64,000 nt of DNA from Balanoglossus misakiensis (lineage: Eukaryota > Hemichordata): positions 496,001 to 560,000 of the forward strand of contig CM082580.2 in NCBI GenBank assembly GCA_040954595.2, written 5' to 3'. The position numbers were made by a program, and so were the translations under genes. The notes beneath the pieces were generated by a model. That model made no database searches. It worked only from the letters and a program-made list of their open reading frames with translations, and was not told the DNA's origin. Shown here piece after piece: positions 12,144-25,621 of the stretch (its first letter is position 1; each line of letters begins with the position of its first letter).

Positions 12144-15100
12144 GTTAATGTTGACGCAAAGGTTGACCCCCACCAAACACTCAAAATTAATGGGCACGAT
12201 ACTGGCCACTCTGGCCTAGTTAATGTTGACGCAAAGGTTGACCCCACCAAACACTCAAAATTAATGGGCAGCACACTGTCCACTACGGCCTGGTTACTGT
12301 GTGCTCTGGTTAATGTTGACGCAAAGGTTGACCCCACCAAACACTCAAAATTAATGGGCAGAACACTGTCCACTATGGCCTGGTTACTGTGTGCTCTGGT
12401 TAATGTTGACGCAAAGGTTGACCCCACCAAACACTCAAAATCAATGGGCAGCATACTGTCCACTATGGCCTGGTTACTGTGTGCTCTGGTTAATGTTGAC
12501 GCAAAGGTTGACCCCACCAAACACTCAAAATTAATGGGCAGAACACTGTCCACTACGGCCTGGTTACTGTGTGCTCTGGTTAATGTTGACGCAAAGGTTG
12601 ACCCCACCAAACACTCAAAATTAATGGGCAGAACACTGTCCACTACGGCCTGGTTACTGTGTGCTCTGGTTAATGTTGACGCAAAGGTTGACCCCACCAA
12701 ACACTCAAAATTAATGGGCAGAACACTGTCCACTATGGCCTGGTTACTGTGTGCTCTGGTTAATGTTGACGCAAAGGTTGACCCCACCAAACACTCAAAA
12801 TTAATGGGCAGAACACTGTCCACTACGGCCTGGTTACTGTGTGCTCTGGTTAATGTTGACGCAAAGGTTGACCCCACCAAACACTCAAAATTAATGGGCA
12901 GAACACTGTCCACTACGGCCTGGTTACTGTGTGCCCTGGTTAATGTTGACGCAAAGGTTGACCCCACCAAACACTCAAAATTAATGGGCAGAACACTGTC
13001 CACTATGGCCTGGTTACTGTGTGCTCTGGTTAATGTTGACGCAAAGGTTGACCCCACCAAACACTCAAAATTAATGGGCAGCACACTGTCCACTAAGGCC
13101 TGGTTACTGTGTGCTCTGGTTAATGTTGACGCAAAGGTTGACCCCACCAAACACTCAAAATTAATGGGCAGAACACTGTCCACTACGGCCTGGTTACTGT
13201 GTGCTCTGGTTAATGTTGACGCAAAGGTTGACCCCCACCAAACACTCAAAATTAATGGGCACGATACTGGCCACTCTGGCCTAGTTAATGTTGACGCAAA
13301 GGTTGACCCCACCAAACACTCAAAATCAATGGGCAGCATACTGTCCACTATGGCCTGGTTACTGTGTGCTCTGGTTAATGTTGACGCAAAGGTTGACCCC
13401 ACCAAACACTCAAAATTAATGGGCAGCACACTGTCCACTACGGCCTGGTTACTGTGTGCTCTGGTTAATGTTGATGCAAAGGTTGACCCCACCAAACACT
13501 CAAAATTAATGGGCAGAACACTGTCCACTATGGCCTGGTTACTGTGTGCTCTGGTTAATGTTGATGCAAAGGTTGACCCCACCAAACACTCAAAATTAAT
13601 GGGCAGGATACTGGCCACTCTGGCCTAGTTAATGTTGACGCAAAGGTTGACCCCCACCAAACACTCAAAATTAATGGGCACGATACTGGCCACTCTGGCC
13701 TAGTTAATGTTGACGCAAAGGTTGACCCCACCAAACACTCAAAATTAATGGGCAGCACACTGTCCACTACGGCCTGGTTACTGTGTGCTCTGGTTAATGT
13801 TGACGCAAAGGTTGACCCCACCAAACACTCAAAATTAATGGGCAGAACACTGTCCACTATGGCCTGGTTACTGTGTGCTCTGGTTAATGTTGACGCAAAG
13901 GTTGACCCCACCAAACACTCAAAATTAATGGGCAGAACACTGTCCACTACGGCCTGGTTATTGTGTGCTCTGGTTAATGTTGACGCAAAGGTTGACGCCA
14001 CCAAACACTCAAAATCAATGGGCAGCATACTGTCCACTATGGCCTGGTTACTGTGTGCTCTGGTTAATGTTGACGCAAAGGTTGACCCCACCAAACACTC
14101 AAAATTAATGGGCAGAACACTGTCCACTACGGCCTGGTTACTGTGTGCTCTGGTTAATGTTGACGCAAAGGTTGACCCCACCAAACACTCAAAATTAATG
14201 GGCAGAACACTGTCCACTACGGCCTGGTTACTGTGTGCTCTGGTTAATGTTGACGCAAAGGTTGACCCCACCAAACACTCAAAATTAATGGGCAGAACAC
14301 TGTCCACTACGGCCTGGTTACTGTGTGCTCTGGTTAATGTTGACGCAAAGGTTGACCCCACCAAACACTCAAAATTAATGGGCAGAACACTGTCCACTAC
14401 GGCCTGGTTACTGTGTGCTCTGGTTAATGTTGACGCAAAGGTTGACCCCACCAAACACTCAAAATTAATGGGCAGAACACTGTCCACTATGGCCTGGTTA
14501 CTGTGTGCTCTGGTTAATGTTGACGCAAAGGTTGACCCCACCAAACACTCAAAATTAATGGGCAGCACACTGTCCACTAAGGCCTGGTTACTGTGTGCTC
14601 TGGTTAATGTTGACGCAAAGGTTGACCCCACCAAACACTCAAAATTAATGGGCAGAACACTGTCCACTACGGCCTGGTTACTGTGTGCTCTGGTTAATGT
14701 TGACGCAAAGGTTGACCCCCACCAAACACTCAAAATTAATGGGCACGATACTGGCCACTCTGGCCTAGTTAATGTTGACGCAAAGGTTGACCCCACCAAA
14801 CACTCAAAATTAATGGGCACGATACTGGCCACTCTGGCCTAGTTAATGTTGACGCAAAGGTTGACCCCACCAAACACTCAAAATTAATGGGCACGATACT
14901 GGCCACTCTGGCCTAGTTAATGTTGATGCCAAGGTTGACCCCACCAAAAACTCAAAATTAATGGGCATGACACTGGCCACTCTGGCCTGGTTAATGTTGA
15001 TGCAAAGGTTGACCCCACCAAACACTCAAAATTAATGGGCAGGATACTGGCCACTCTGGCCTAGTTAATGTTGACGCAAAGGTTGACCCCACCAAACACT

Positions 15101-15837
15101 CAAAATTAATGGGCATGATACTGGCCACTCTGGCCTAGTTAATGTTGACGCAAAGGTTGACCCCACCAAACACACAAAATTAATGGGCACGATACTGGCC
15201 ACTCTGGCCTAGTTAATGTTGACGCAAAGGTTGACCCCACCAAACACTCAAAATTAATGGGCAGAACACTGTCCACTACGGCCTGGTTACTGTGTGCTCT
15301 GGTTAATGTTGACGCAAAGGTTGACCCCCACCAAACACTCAAAATTAATGGGCACGATACTGGCCACTCTGGCCTAGTTAATGTTGACGCAAAGGTTGAC
15401 CCCACCAAACACTCAAAATTAATGGGCACGATACTGGCCACTCTGGCCTAGTTAATGTTGATGCCAAGGTTGACCCCACCAAAAACTCAAAATTAATGGG
15501 CACGACACTGGCCACTCTGGCCTGGTTAATGTTGATGCAAAGGTTGACCCCACCAAACACTCAAAATTAATGGGCAGGATACTGGCCACTCTGGCCTAGT
15601 TAATGTTGACGCAAAGGTTGACCCCACCAAACACTCAAAATTAATGGGCATGATACTGGCCACTCTGGCCTAGTTAATGTTGACGCAAAGGTTGACCCCA
15701 CCAAACACTCAAAATTAATGGGCACGATACTGGCCACTCTGGCCTAGTTAATGTTGACGCAAAGGTTGACCCCACCAAACACTCAAAATTAATGGGCAGA
15801 ACACTGTCCACTATGGCCTGGTTACTGTGTGCTCTGG
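12144..15837. repeat. Mixed 74/90-bp satellite block 2
   Basis: Alternating 74-bp and 90-bp monomers as in mixed block 1 but 928 bp longer. It contains repeats of a short series in which a monomer reading aaatcaatgggcagcatac (12440, 13324, 14013) marks each internal duplicate. It ends at the third TIR element. Confidence 0.95.
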
Positions 15838-16669
15838 CACGGTTACTAGAAGAAGACGGTTAGGAAACTCTATTGTTCGGAAGGTGTGAACGAGGTGTTA
15901 GCTAGGAGAGTCCATGTCCGAACCGCTATGTGGGGTTGTATTGGGGAACGTAGCTAATTTTTGAACCCCTTCATCTGCCCTTTTTCGTCAGAGTACAGCG
16001 CCACTTTTTTTTTGTACGAATTCCATATAGGCTTATGGAGTGCACGGTCATAGTCTGTTGGGCTTGTGACACTCTACCATTGTTTCTTGGGTGGTTAACT
16101 TAAAATCCGGATTCAAATAGCGTCGAATTTTGAACCCCTAGAATTCAACCCTGATGGTCGCATTTCTGTTTTTTTTAAATATATTTAGATATTTTACACC
16201 TTTTTGTATTGCATGGGCTATTTCGTTTATTCCAATTGGAATATTTCGTTGAGATTCATTGCATACCCATTTCGATACAGTCGTTAATTTAACATTATCG
16301 ATATAGCCTTTGGCGGCCATCTTGTTTGTTTTGGTTCGCATCGAATCTCTAGGGCACAGTCAAGACAAAGAATGTATGGCTTCATCATGTCCTTGAAAGT
16401 TCAAAATTGTCATAAATGTGTTGTGACTTTATAAATTATCCATCCTCTGTTCTGTTTTCTTCAATTCTGGTGGTCTACGTACTGTGCGTGCAAGCAATTC
16501 CGTAAACACGAGTATGGTTTGCTTTGGATTGTGGGGGAATGACGTCATTATTCGTACGGCCAGGCTCGTTAGCACCTGATATCTTTCGTTTACACTAAGT
16601 GTTTACCGAGGCGAGCATCTAACAATGGAGAAAAAATAGTTTCCTAACCGTCTTCTTCTAGTAACCGTG
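15838..16669. mobile_element. 832-bp TIR element, copy 3
   Basis: Same structure and flanks as copies 1 and 2, offset 8656 bp from copy 2. TIRs at 15838-15869 and 16638-16669; gctctgg direct repeats flank it. Confidence 0.88.
16138..16320 (-). CDS. Small ORF inside TIR element, copy 3
   Basis: Third identical copy of the 60-residue frame with the Kozak/YY1-like start. Function unknown. Confidence 0.28.
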   Translation of the reverse strand: MAAKGYIDNVKLTTVSKWVCNESQRNIPIGINEIAHAIQKGVKYLNIFKKNRNATIRVEF

Positions 16670-19600
16670 GCTCTGGTTAATGTTGACGCAAAGGTTGACC
16701 CCACCAAACACTCAAAATTAATGGGCAGAACACTGTCCACTACGGCCTGGTTACTGTGTGCTCTGATTAATGTTGACGCAAAGGTTGACCCCACCAAACA
16801 CTCAAAATTAATGGGCAGAACACTGTCCACTATGGCCTGGTTACTCTGTGCTCTGGTTAATGTTGACGCAAAGGTTGACCCCACCAAACACTCAAAATTA
16901 ATGGGCAGCACACTGTCCACTATGGCCTGGTTACTGTGTGCTCTGGTTAATGTTGACGCAAAGGTTGACCCCACCAAACACTCAAAATTAATGGGCAGAA
17001 CACTGTCCACTACGGCCTGGTTACTGTGTGCTCTGGTTAATGTTGACGCAAAGGTTGACCCCACCAAACACTCAAAATTAATGGGCAGAACACTGTCCAC
17101 TACGGCCTGGTTACTGTGTGCTCTGGTTAATGTTGACGCAAAGGTTGACCCCACCAAACACTCAAAATTAATGGGCAGAACACTGTCCACTACGGCCTGG
17201 TTACTGTGTGCTCTGGTTAATGTTGACGCAAAGGTTGACCCCACCAAACACTCAAAATTAATGGGCAGAACACTGTCCACTACGGCCTGGTTACTGTGTG
17301 CTCTGGTTAATGTTGACGCAAAGGTTGACCCCACCAAACACTCAAAATTAATGGGCAGAACACTGTCCACTATGGCCTGGTTACTGTGTGCTCTGGTTAA
17401 TGTTGACGCAAAGGTTGACCCCACCAAACACTCAAAATTAATGGGCAGCACACTGTCCACTATGGCCTGGTTACTGTGTGCTCTGGTTAATGTTGACGCA
17501 AAGGTTGACCCCACCAAACACTCAAAATTAATGGGCAGAACACTGTCCACTACGGCCTGGTTACTGTGTGCTCTGGTTAATGTTGACGCAAAGGTTGACC
17601 CCACCAAACACTCAAAATTAATGGGCAGAACACTGTCCACTACGGCCTGGTTACTGTGTGCTCTGGTTAATGTTGACGCAAAGGTTGACCCCACCAAACA
17701 CTCAAAATTAATGGGCAGAACACTGTCCACTACGGCCTGGTTACTGTGTGCTCTGGTTAATGTTGACGCAAAGGTTGACCCCACCAAACACTCAAAATTA
17801 ATGGGCAGAACACTGTCCACTATGGCCTGGTTACTGTGTGCTCTGGTTAATGTTGACGCAAAGGTTGACCCCACCAAACACTCAAAATTAATGGGCAGAA
17901 CACTGTCCACTACGGCCTGGTTACTGTGTGCTCTGGTTAATGTTGACGCAAAGGTTGACCCCACCAAACACTCAAAATTAATGGGCAGAACACTGTCCAC
18001 TACGGCCTGGTTACTGTGTGCTCTGGTTAATGTTGACGCAAAGGTTGACCCCACCAAACACTCAAAATTAATGGGCAGAACACTGTCCACTATGGCCTGG
18101 TTACTGTGTGCTCTGGTTAATGTTGACGCAAAGGTTGACCCCACCAAACACTCAAAATTAATGGGCAGCACACTGTCCACTATGGCCTGGTTACTGTGTG
18201 CTCTGGTTAATGTTGACGCAAAGGTTGACCCCACCAAACACTCAAAATTAATGGGCAGAACACTGTCCACTACGGCCTGGTTACTGTGTGCTCTGGTTAA
18301 TGTTGACGCAAAGGTTGACCCCACCAAACACTCAAAATTAATGGGCAGAACACTGTCCACTACGGCCTGGTTACTGTGTGCTCTGGTTAATGTTGACGCA
18401 AAGGTTGACCCCACCAAACACTCAAAATTAATGGGCAGAACACTGTCCACTATGGCCTGGTTACTGTGTGCTCTGGTTAATGTTGACGCAAAGGTTGACC
18501 CCACCAAACACTCAAAATTAATGGGCAGAACACTGTCCACTACGGCCTGGTTACTGTGTGCTCTGGTTAATGTTGACGCAAAGGTTGACCCCACCAAACA
18601 CTCAAAACTAATGGGCAGAACACTGTCCACTATGGCCTGGTTACTGTGTGCTCTGGTTAATGTTGACGCAAAGGTTGACCCCACCAAACACTCAAAATTA
18701 ATGGGCAGCACACTGTCCACTATGGCCTGGTTACTGTGTGCTCTGGTTAATGTTGACGCAAAGGTTGACCCCACCAAACACTCAAAATTAATGGGCAGCA
18801 CACTGTCCACTATGGCCTGGTTACTGTGTGCTCTGGTTAATGTTGACGCAAAGGTTGACCCCACCAAACACTCAAAATTAATGGGCAGAACACTGTCCAC
18901 TACGGCCTGGTTACTGTGTGCTCTGGTTAATGTTGACGCAAAGGTTGACCCCACCAAACACTCAAAATTAATGGGCAGAACACTGTCCACTACGGCCTGG
19001 TTACTGTGTGCTCTGGTTAATGTTGACGCAAAGGTTGACCCCACCAAACACTCAAAATTAATGGGCAGAACACTGTCCACTATGGCCTGGTTACTGTGTG
19101 CTCTGGTTAATGTTGACGCAAAGGTTGACCCCACCAAACACTCAAAATTAATGGGCAGAACACTGTCCACTACGGCCTGGTTACTGTGTGCTCTGGTTAA
19201 TGTTGACGCAAAGGTTGACCCCACCAAACACTCAAAACTAATGGGCAGAACACTGTCCACTATGGCCTGGTTACTGTGTGCTCTGGTTAATGTTGACGCA
19301 AAGGTTGACCCCACCAAACACTCAAAATTAATGGGCAGAACACTGTCCACTACGGCCTGGTTACTGTGTGCTCTGGTTAATGTTGACGCAAAGGTTGACC
19401 CCACCAAACACTCAAAATTAATGGGCAGAACACTGTCCACTACGGCCTGGTTACTGTGTGCTCTGGTTAATGTTGACGCAAAGGTTGACCCCACCAAACA
19501 CTCAAAATTAATGGGCAGAACACTGTCCACTATGGCCTGGTTACTGTGTGCTCTGGTTAATGTTGACGCAAAGGTTGACCCCACCAAACACTCAAAATTA

Positions 19601-21609
19601 ATGGGCAGCACACTGTCCACTATGGCCTGGTTACTGTGTGCTCTGGTTAATGTTGACGCAAAGGTTGACCCCACCAAACACTCAAAATTAATGGGCAGAA
19701 CACTGTCCACTACGGCCTGGTTACTGTGTGCTCTGGTTAATGTTGACGCAAAGGTTGACCCCACCAAACACTCAAAATTAATGGGCAGAACACTGTCCAC
19801 TATGGCCTGGTTACTGTGTGCTCTGGTTAATGTTGACGCAAAGGTTGACCCCACCAAACACTCAAAATTAATGGGCAGAACACTGTCCACTACGGCCTGG
19901 TTACTGTGTGCTCTGGTTAATGTTGACGCAAAGGTTGACCCCACCAAACACTCAAAACTAATGGGCAGAACACTGTCCACTATGGCCTGGTTACTGTGTG
20001 CTCTGGTTAATGTTGACGCAAAGGTTGACCCCACCAAACACTCAAAATTAATGGGCAGAACACTGTCCACTACGGCCTGGTTACTGTGTGCTCTGGTTAA
20101 TGTTGACGCAAAGGTTGACCCCACCAAACACTCAAAATTAATGGGCAGAACACTGTCCACTACGGCCTGGTTACTGTGTGCTCTGGTTAATGTTGACGCA
20201 AAGGTTGACCCCACCAAACACTCAAAATTAATGGGCAGAACACTGTCCACTATGGCCTGGTTACTGTGTGCTCTGGTTAATGTTGACGCAAAGGTTGACC
20301 CCACCAAACACTCAAAATTAATGGGCAGCACACTGTCCACTATGGCCTGGTTACTGTGTGCTCTGGTTAATGTTGACGCAAAGGTTGACCCCACCAAACA
20401 CTCAAAATTAATGGGCAGAACACTGTCCACTACGGCCTGGTTACTGTGTGCTCTGGTTAATGTTGACGCAAAGGTTGACCCCACCAAACACTCAAAATTA
20501 ATGGGCAGAACACTGTCCACTACGGCCTGGTTACTGTGTGCTCTGGTTAATGTTGACGCAAAGGTTGACCCCACCAAACACTCAAAATTAATGGGCAGAA
20601 CACTGTCCACTACGGCCTGGTTACTGTGTGCTCTGGTTAATGTTGACGCAAAGGTTGACCCCACCAAACACTCAAAATTAATGGGCAGAACACTGTCCAC
20701 TATGGCCTGGTTACTGTGTGCTCTGGTTAATGTTGACGCAAAGGTTGACCCCACCAAACACTCAAAATTAATGGGCAGAACACTGTCCACTACGGCCTGG
20801 TTACTGTGTGCTCTGGTTAATGTTGACGCAAAGGTTGACCCCACCAAACACTCAAAATTAATGGGCAGCACACTGTCCACTATGGCCTGGTTACTGTGTG
20901 CTCTGGTTAATGTTGACGCAAAGGTTGACCCCACCAAACACTCAAAATTAATGGGCAGAACACTGTCCACTACGGCCTGGTTACTGTGTGCTCTGGTTAA
21001 TGTTGACGCAAAGGTTGACCCCACCAAACACTCAAAATTAATGGGCAGAACACTGTCCACTATGGCCTGGTTACTGTGCGCTCTGGTTAATGTTGACGCA
21101 AAGGTTGACCCCACCAAACACTCAAAATTAATGGGCAGAACACTGTCCACTACGGCCTGGTTACTGTGTGCTCTGGTTAATGTTGACGCAAAGGTTGACC
21201 CCACCAAACACTCAAAATTAATGGGCAGAACACTGTCCACTACGGCCTGGTTACTGTGTGCTCTGGTTAATGTTGACGCAAAGGTTGACCCCACCAAACA
21301 CTCAAAATTAATGGGCAGAACACTGTCCACTATGGCCTGGTTACTGTGTGCTCTGGTTAATGTTGACGCAAAGGTTGACCCCACCAAACACTCAAAATTA
21401 ATGGGCAGCACACTGTCCACTATGGCCTGGTTACTGTGTGCTCTGGTTAATGTTGACGCAAAGGTTGACCCCACCAAACACTCAAAATTAATGGGCAGAA
21501 CACTGTCCACTACGGCCTGGTTACTGTGTGCTCTGGTTAATGTTGACGCAAAGGTTGACCCCACCAAACACTCAAAATTAATGGGCACGATACTGGCCAC
21601 TCTGGCCTA
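16670..21609. repeat. 90-bp satellite block 3 (~55 monomers)
   Basis: The left part is collinear with block 2 at exactly 8656 bp offset, including the gctctgattaatg and ttactctgtg private variants. The marker monomers lie at 18607, 19237 and 19957. It is 810 bp (nine monomers) longer than block 2, all added right of the marker core. Frames of about 1,650 codons are open on both strands. Confidence 0.97.
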
Positions 21610-24600
21610 GTTAATGTTGACGCAAAGGTTGACCCCACCAAACACTCAAAATTAATGGGCACGATACTGGCCACTCTGGCCTAGTTAATGTTGACGCAAA
21701 GGTTGACCCCACCAAACACTCAAAATTAATGGGCACGATACTGGCCACTCTGGCCTAGTTAATGTTGACGCAAAGGTTGACCCCACCAAACACTCAAAAT
21801 TAATGGGCAGAACACTGTCCACTACGGCCTGGTTACTGTGTGCTCTGGTTAATGTTGACGCAAAGGTTGACCCCACCAAACACTCAAAATTAATGGGCAG
21901 AACACTGTCCACTACGGCCTGGTTACTGTGTGCTCTGGTTAATGTTGACGCAAAGGTTGACCCCACCAAACACTCAAAATTAATGGGCAGAACACTGTCC
22001 ACTACGGCCTGGTTACTGTGTGCTCTGGTTAATGTTGACGCAAAGGTTGACCCCACCAAACACTCAAAATTAATGGGCAGCACACTGTCCACTATGGCCT
22101 GGTTACTGTGTGCTCTGGTTAATGTTGACGCAAAGGTTGACCCCACCAAACACTCAAAATTAATGGGCAGAACACTGTCCACTACGGCCTGGTTACTGTG
22201 TGCTCTGGTTAATGTTGACGCAAAGGTTGACCCCCATCAAACACTCAAAATTAATGGGCACGATACTGGCCACTCTGGCCTGGTTACTGTGTGCTCTGGT
22301 TAATGTTGACGCAAAGGTTGACCCCACCAAACACTCAAAATTAATGGGCAGAACACTGTCCACTACGGCCTGGTTACTGTGTGCTCTGGTTAATGTTGAC
22401 GCAAAGGTTGACCCCACCAAACACTCAAAATTAATGGGCAGAACACTGTCCACTATGGCCTGGTTACTGTGTGCTCTGGTTAATGTTGACGCAAAGGTTG
22501 ACCCCACCAAACACTCAAAATTAATGGGCAGAACACTGTCCACTACGGCCTGGTTACTGTGTGCTCTGGTTAATGTTGACGCAAAGGTTGACCCCACCAA
22601 ACACTCAAAATTAATGGGCAGCACACTGTCCACTATGGCCTGGTACCTGTGTGCTCTGGTTAATGTTGACGCAAAGGTTGACCCCACCAAACACTCAAAA
22701 TTAATGGGCAGAACACTGTCCACTACGGCCTGGTTACTGTGTGCTCTGGTTAATGTTGACGCAAAGGTTGACCCCACCAAACACTCAAAATTAATGGGCA
22801 GAACACTGTCCACTACGGCCTGGTTACTGTGTGCTCTGGTTAATGTTGACGCAAAGGTTGACCCCACCAAACACTCAAAATTAATGGGCAGCACACTGTC
22901 CACTATGGCCTGGTTACTGTGTGCTCTGGTTAATGTTGACGCAAAGGTTGACCCCACCAAACACTCGAAATTAATGGGCAGAACACTGTCCACTACGGCC
23001 TGGTTACTGTGTGCTCTGGTTAATGTTGACGCAAAGGTTGACCCCCATCAAACACTCAAAATTAATGGGCACGATACTGGCCACTCTGGCCTGGTTACTG
23101 TGTGCTCTGGTTAATGTTGACGCAAAGGTTGACCCCACCAAACACTCAAAATTAATGGGCAGAACACTGTCCACTACGGCCTGGTTACTGTGTGCTCTGG
23201 TTAATGTTGACGCAAAGGTTGACCCCACCAAACACTCAAAATTAATGGGCAGAACACTGTCCACTATGGCCTGGTTACTGTGTGCTCTGGTTAATGTTGA
23301 CGCAAAGGTTGACCCCACCAAACACTCAAAATTAATGGGCAGAACACTGTCCACTACGGCCTGGTTACTGTGTGCTCTGGTTAATGTTGACGCAAAGGTT
23401 GACCCCACCAAACACTCAAAATTAATGGGCAGCACACTGTCCACTATGGCCTGGTTACTGTGTGCTCTGGTTAATGTTGACGCAAAGGTTGACCCCACCA
23501 AACACTCAAAATTAATGGGCAGAACACTGTCCACTAAGGCCTGGTTACTGTGTGCTCTGGTTAATGTTGACGCAAAGGTTGACCCCACCAAACACTCAAA
23601 ATTAATGGGCAGAACACTGTCCACTACGGCCTGGTTACTGTGTGCTCTGGTTAATGTTGACGCAAAGGTTGACCCCACCAAACACTCAAAATTAATGGGC
23701 AGAACACTGTCCACTACGGCCTGGTTACTGTGTGCTCTGGTTAATGTTGACGCAAAGGTTGACCCCACCAAACACTCAAAATTAATGGGCAGCACACTGT
23801 CCACTATGGCCTGGTTACTGTGTGCTCTGGTTAATGGTGACGCAAAGGTTGACCCCACCAAACACTCAAAATTAATGGGCAGAACACTGTCCACTACGGC
23901 CTGGTTACTGTGTGCTCTGGTTAATGTTGACGCAAAGGTTGACCCCCACCAAACACTCAAAATTAATGGGCACGATACTGGCCACTCTGGCCTAGTTAAT
24001 GTTGACGCAAAGGTTGACCCCACCAAACACTCAAAATTAATGGGCACGATACTGGCCACTCTGGCCTAGTTAATGTTGACGCAAAGGTTGACCCCACCAA
24101 ACACTCAAAATTAATGGGCACGATACTGGCCACTCTGGCCTAGTTAATGTTGACGCAAAGGTTGACCCCACCAAACACTCAAAATTAATGGGCACGATAC
24201 TGGCCACTCTGGCCTAGTTAATGTTGACGCAAAGGTTGACCCCACCAAACACTCAAAATTAATGGGCAGAACACTGTCCACTACGGCCTGGTTACTGTGT
24301 GCTCTGGTTAATGTTGACGCAAAGGTTGACCCCACCAAACACTCAAAATTAATGGGCAGAACACTGTCCACTACGGCCTGGTTACTGTGTGCTCTGGTTA
24401 ATGTTGACGCAAAGGTTGACCCCACCAAACACTCAAAATTAATGGGCAGAACACTGTCCACTACGGCCTGGTTACTGTGTGCTCTGGTTAATGTTGACGC
24501 AAAGGTTGACCCCACCAAACACTCAAAATTAATGGGCAGCACACTGTCCACTATGGCCTGGTTACTGTGTGCTCTGGTTAATGTTGACGCAAAGGTTGAC

Positions 24601-24766
24601 CCCACCAAACACTCAAAATTAATGGGCAGAACACTGTCCACTACGGCCTGGTTACTGTGTGCTCTGGTTAATGTTGACGCAAAGGTTGACCCCCATCAAA
24701 CACTCAAAATTAATGGGCACGATACTGGCCACTCTGGCCTGGTTACTGTGTGCTCTGGTTAATGTT
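21610..24766. repeat. Mixed 74/90-bp satellite block 3, array end
   Basis: Mixed monomers with two nested segmental duplications. 21685-22303 recurs at 24144-24762 (offset 2459), and the segment from about 22200 recurs from about 23011 (offset 811). Monomers with gacccccatc mark each copy. The array ends at gttaatgtt (24766), where non-satellite DNA begins without a fourth TIR element. Confidence 0.95.
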
Positions 24767-24770
24767 AATG

Positions 24771-24826
24771 GTAGGTCGTGGCTGTCTCATTTCAGGGATT
24801 TGTGGACTAAATGTCAATCTTTGTAC
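24771..24826 (+). repeat. Fragment of hairpin MITE at satellite edge
   Basis: The sequence taggtcgtggctgtct, continuing to ttcagggatttgtgga, matches one arm of the hairpin element at 28913-29089. It begins only 4 bp after the last satellite base. Confidence 0.7.
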
Positions 24827-25621
24827 TATTCGTACATGAAACTTTTCTTTCAAATACAACTTACAGACCAACATAGACAGTCATGCTTATATAAGTATGA
24901 CTATCTATTAAAGTAACATTCATATCATGATTGTTGTTTTACACTGTGTTTTCAAAGTAATTGTTGCAGTAAACCAATTGCCTTGCTTGGAAATATTAAA
25001 AGGGAAGTCCTGTCCAGCTGATTTATGCATAATTTCTACACAATGTTTTTTTCTGAAAGAATGACCTCAAAGCTACCCAATTATGTAGCTGAACCGGACT
25101 TCCCCTTTAAATGCTACCAGTGAGCTTGTTTGTCTTTGTAAATACACTCAAGTATTAATCCCCTTTTTCTCAGAATTCAATGCATCTTCATGCCATGAGG
25201 TGAGAGGACACTTTTGTTAGCAGGAGGGAAACAAATCCAAAATAAATAATAACAGTGCAAAGTTGGTCTGCTGACTTTCTCCACATTTCATTATTGAATT
25301 ACGGCAAAATTATGAAATCCAATTATGAAATTCAGCTTTTTGTCCACTTTTTGTTGCTGCAAATTCATTGCGGTATAAAGGTCAATAATATGACAAATCT
25401 TGGTTAAAAGTATACAGTCACCTTCAATACACATTCCCATATATGGCTGAATGGCGTATTTGAGCATTCTAAAGAACATATGGTGGCGCCTGTTTTCCAC
25501 GTGTGCCACCAAATGAAAATCTGTGATTGGCTAGATTTCAATTTTCCATGGTAACTATATATAGCTAATTTTCCATGGGTGATCATATACCTTTAACTCT
25601 ATAGTTTAACATGATACTTAC
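24827..25621. other. Non-coding interval between satellite and last exon
   Basis: AT-rich sequence with a 107-bp TTAA-flanked MITE. I see no further exon on either strand, although the exon at 25622 ends with a splice donor and so needs a downstream partner. Confidence 0.6.
25000..25106. mobile_element. 107-bp MITE with TTAA flanks
   Basis: Flanked by TTAA at 24996-24999 and 25107-25110. The ends are imperfect inverted repeats (aagggaagtcctgtccagct against aggggaagtccggttcagct). The TTAA target suggests mobilisation by a piggyBac- or Kolobok-type transposase. Confidence 0.75.

Noticed and set aside
849-21610. Giant ORFs on both strands of the satellite (up to ~1,665 codons)
   Set aside because: They are perfect 30-codon repeats open on both strands because the monomer is 90 bp. 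Variants change residues in one frame or the other without pattern, and there is no start context, so I do not call them genes.
916-24766. CRISPR array
   Set aside because: Repeats are contiguous with no unique spacers, the units are 74-90 bp and the context is eukaryotic.
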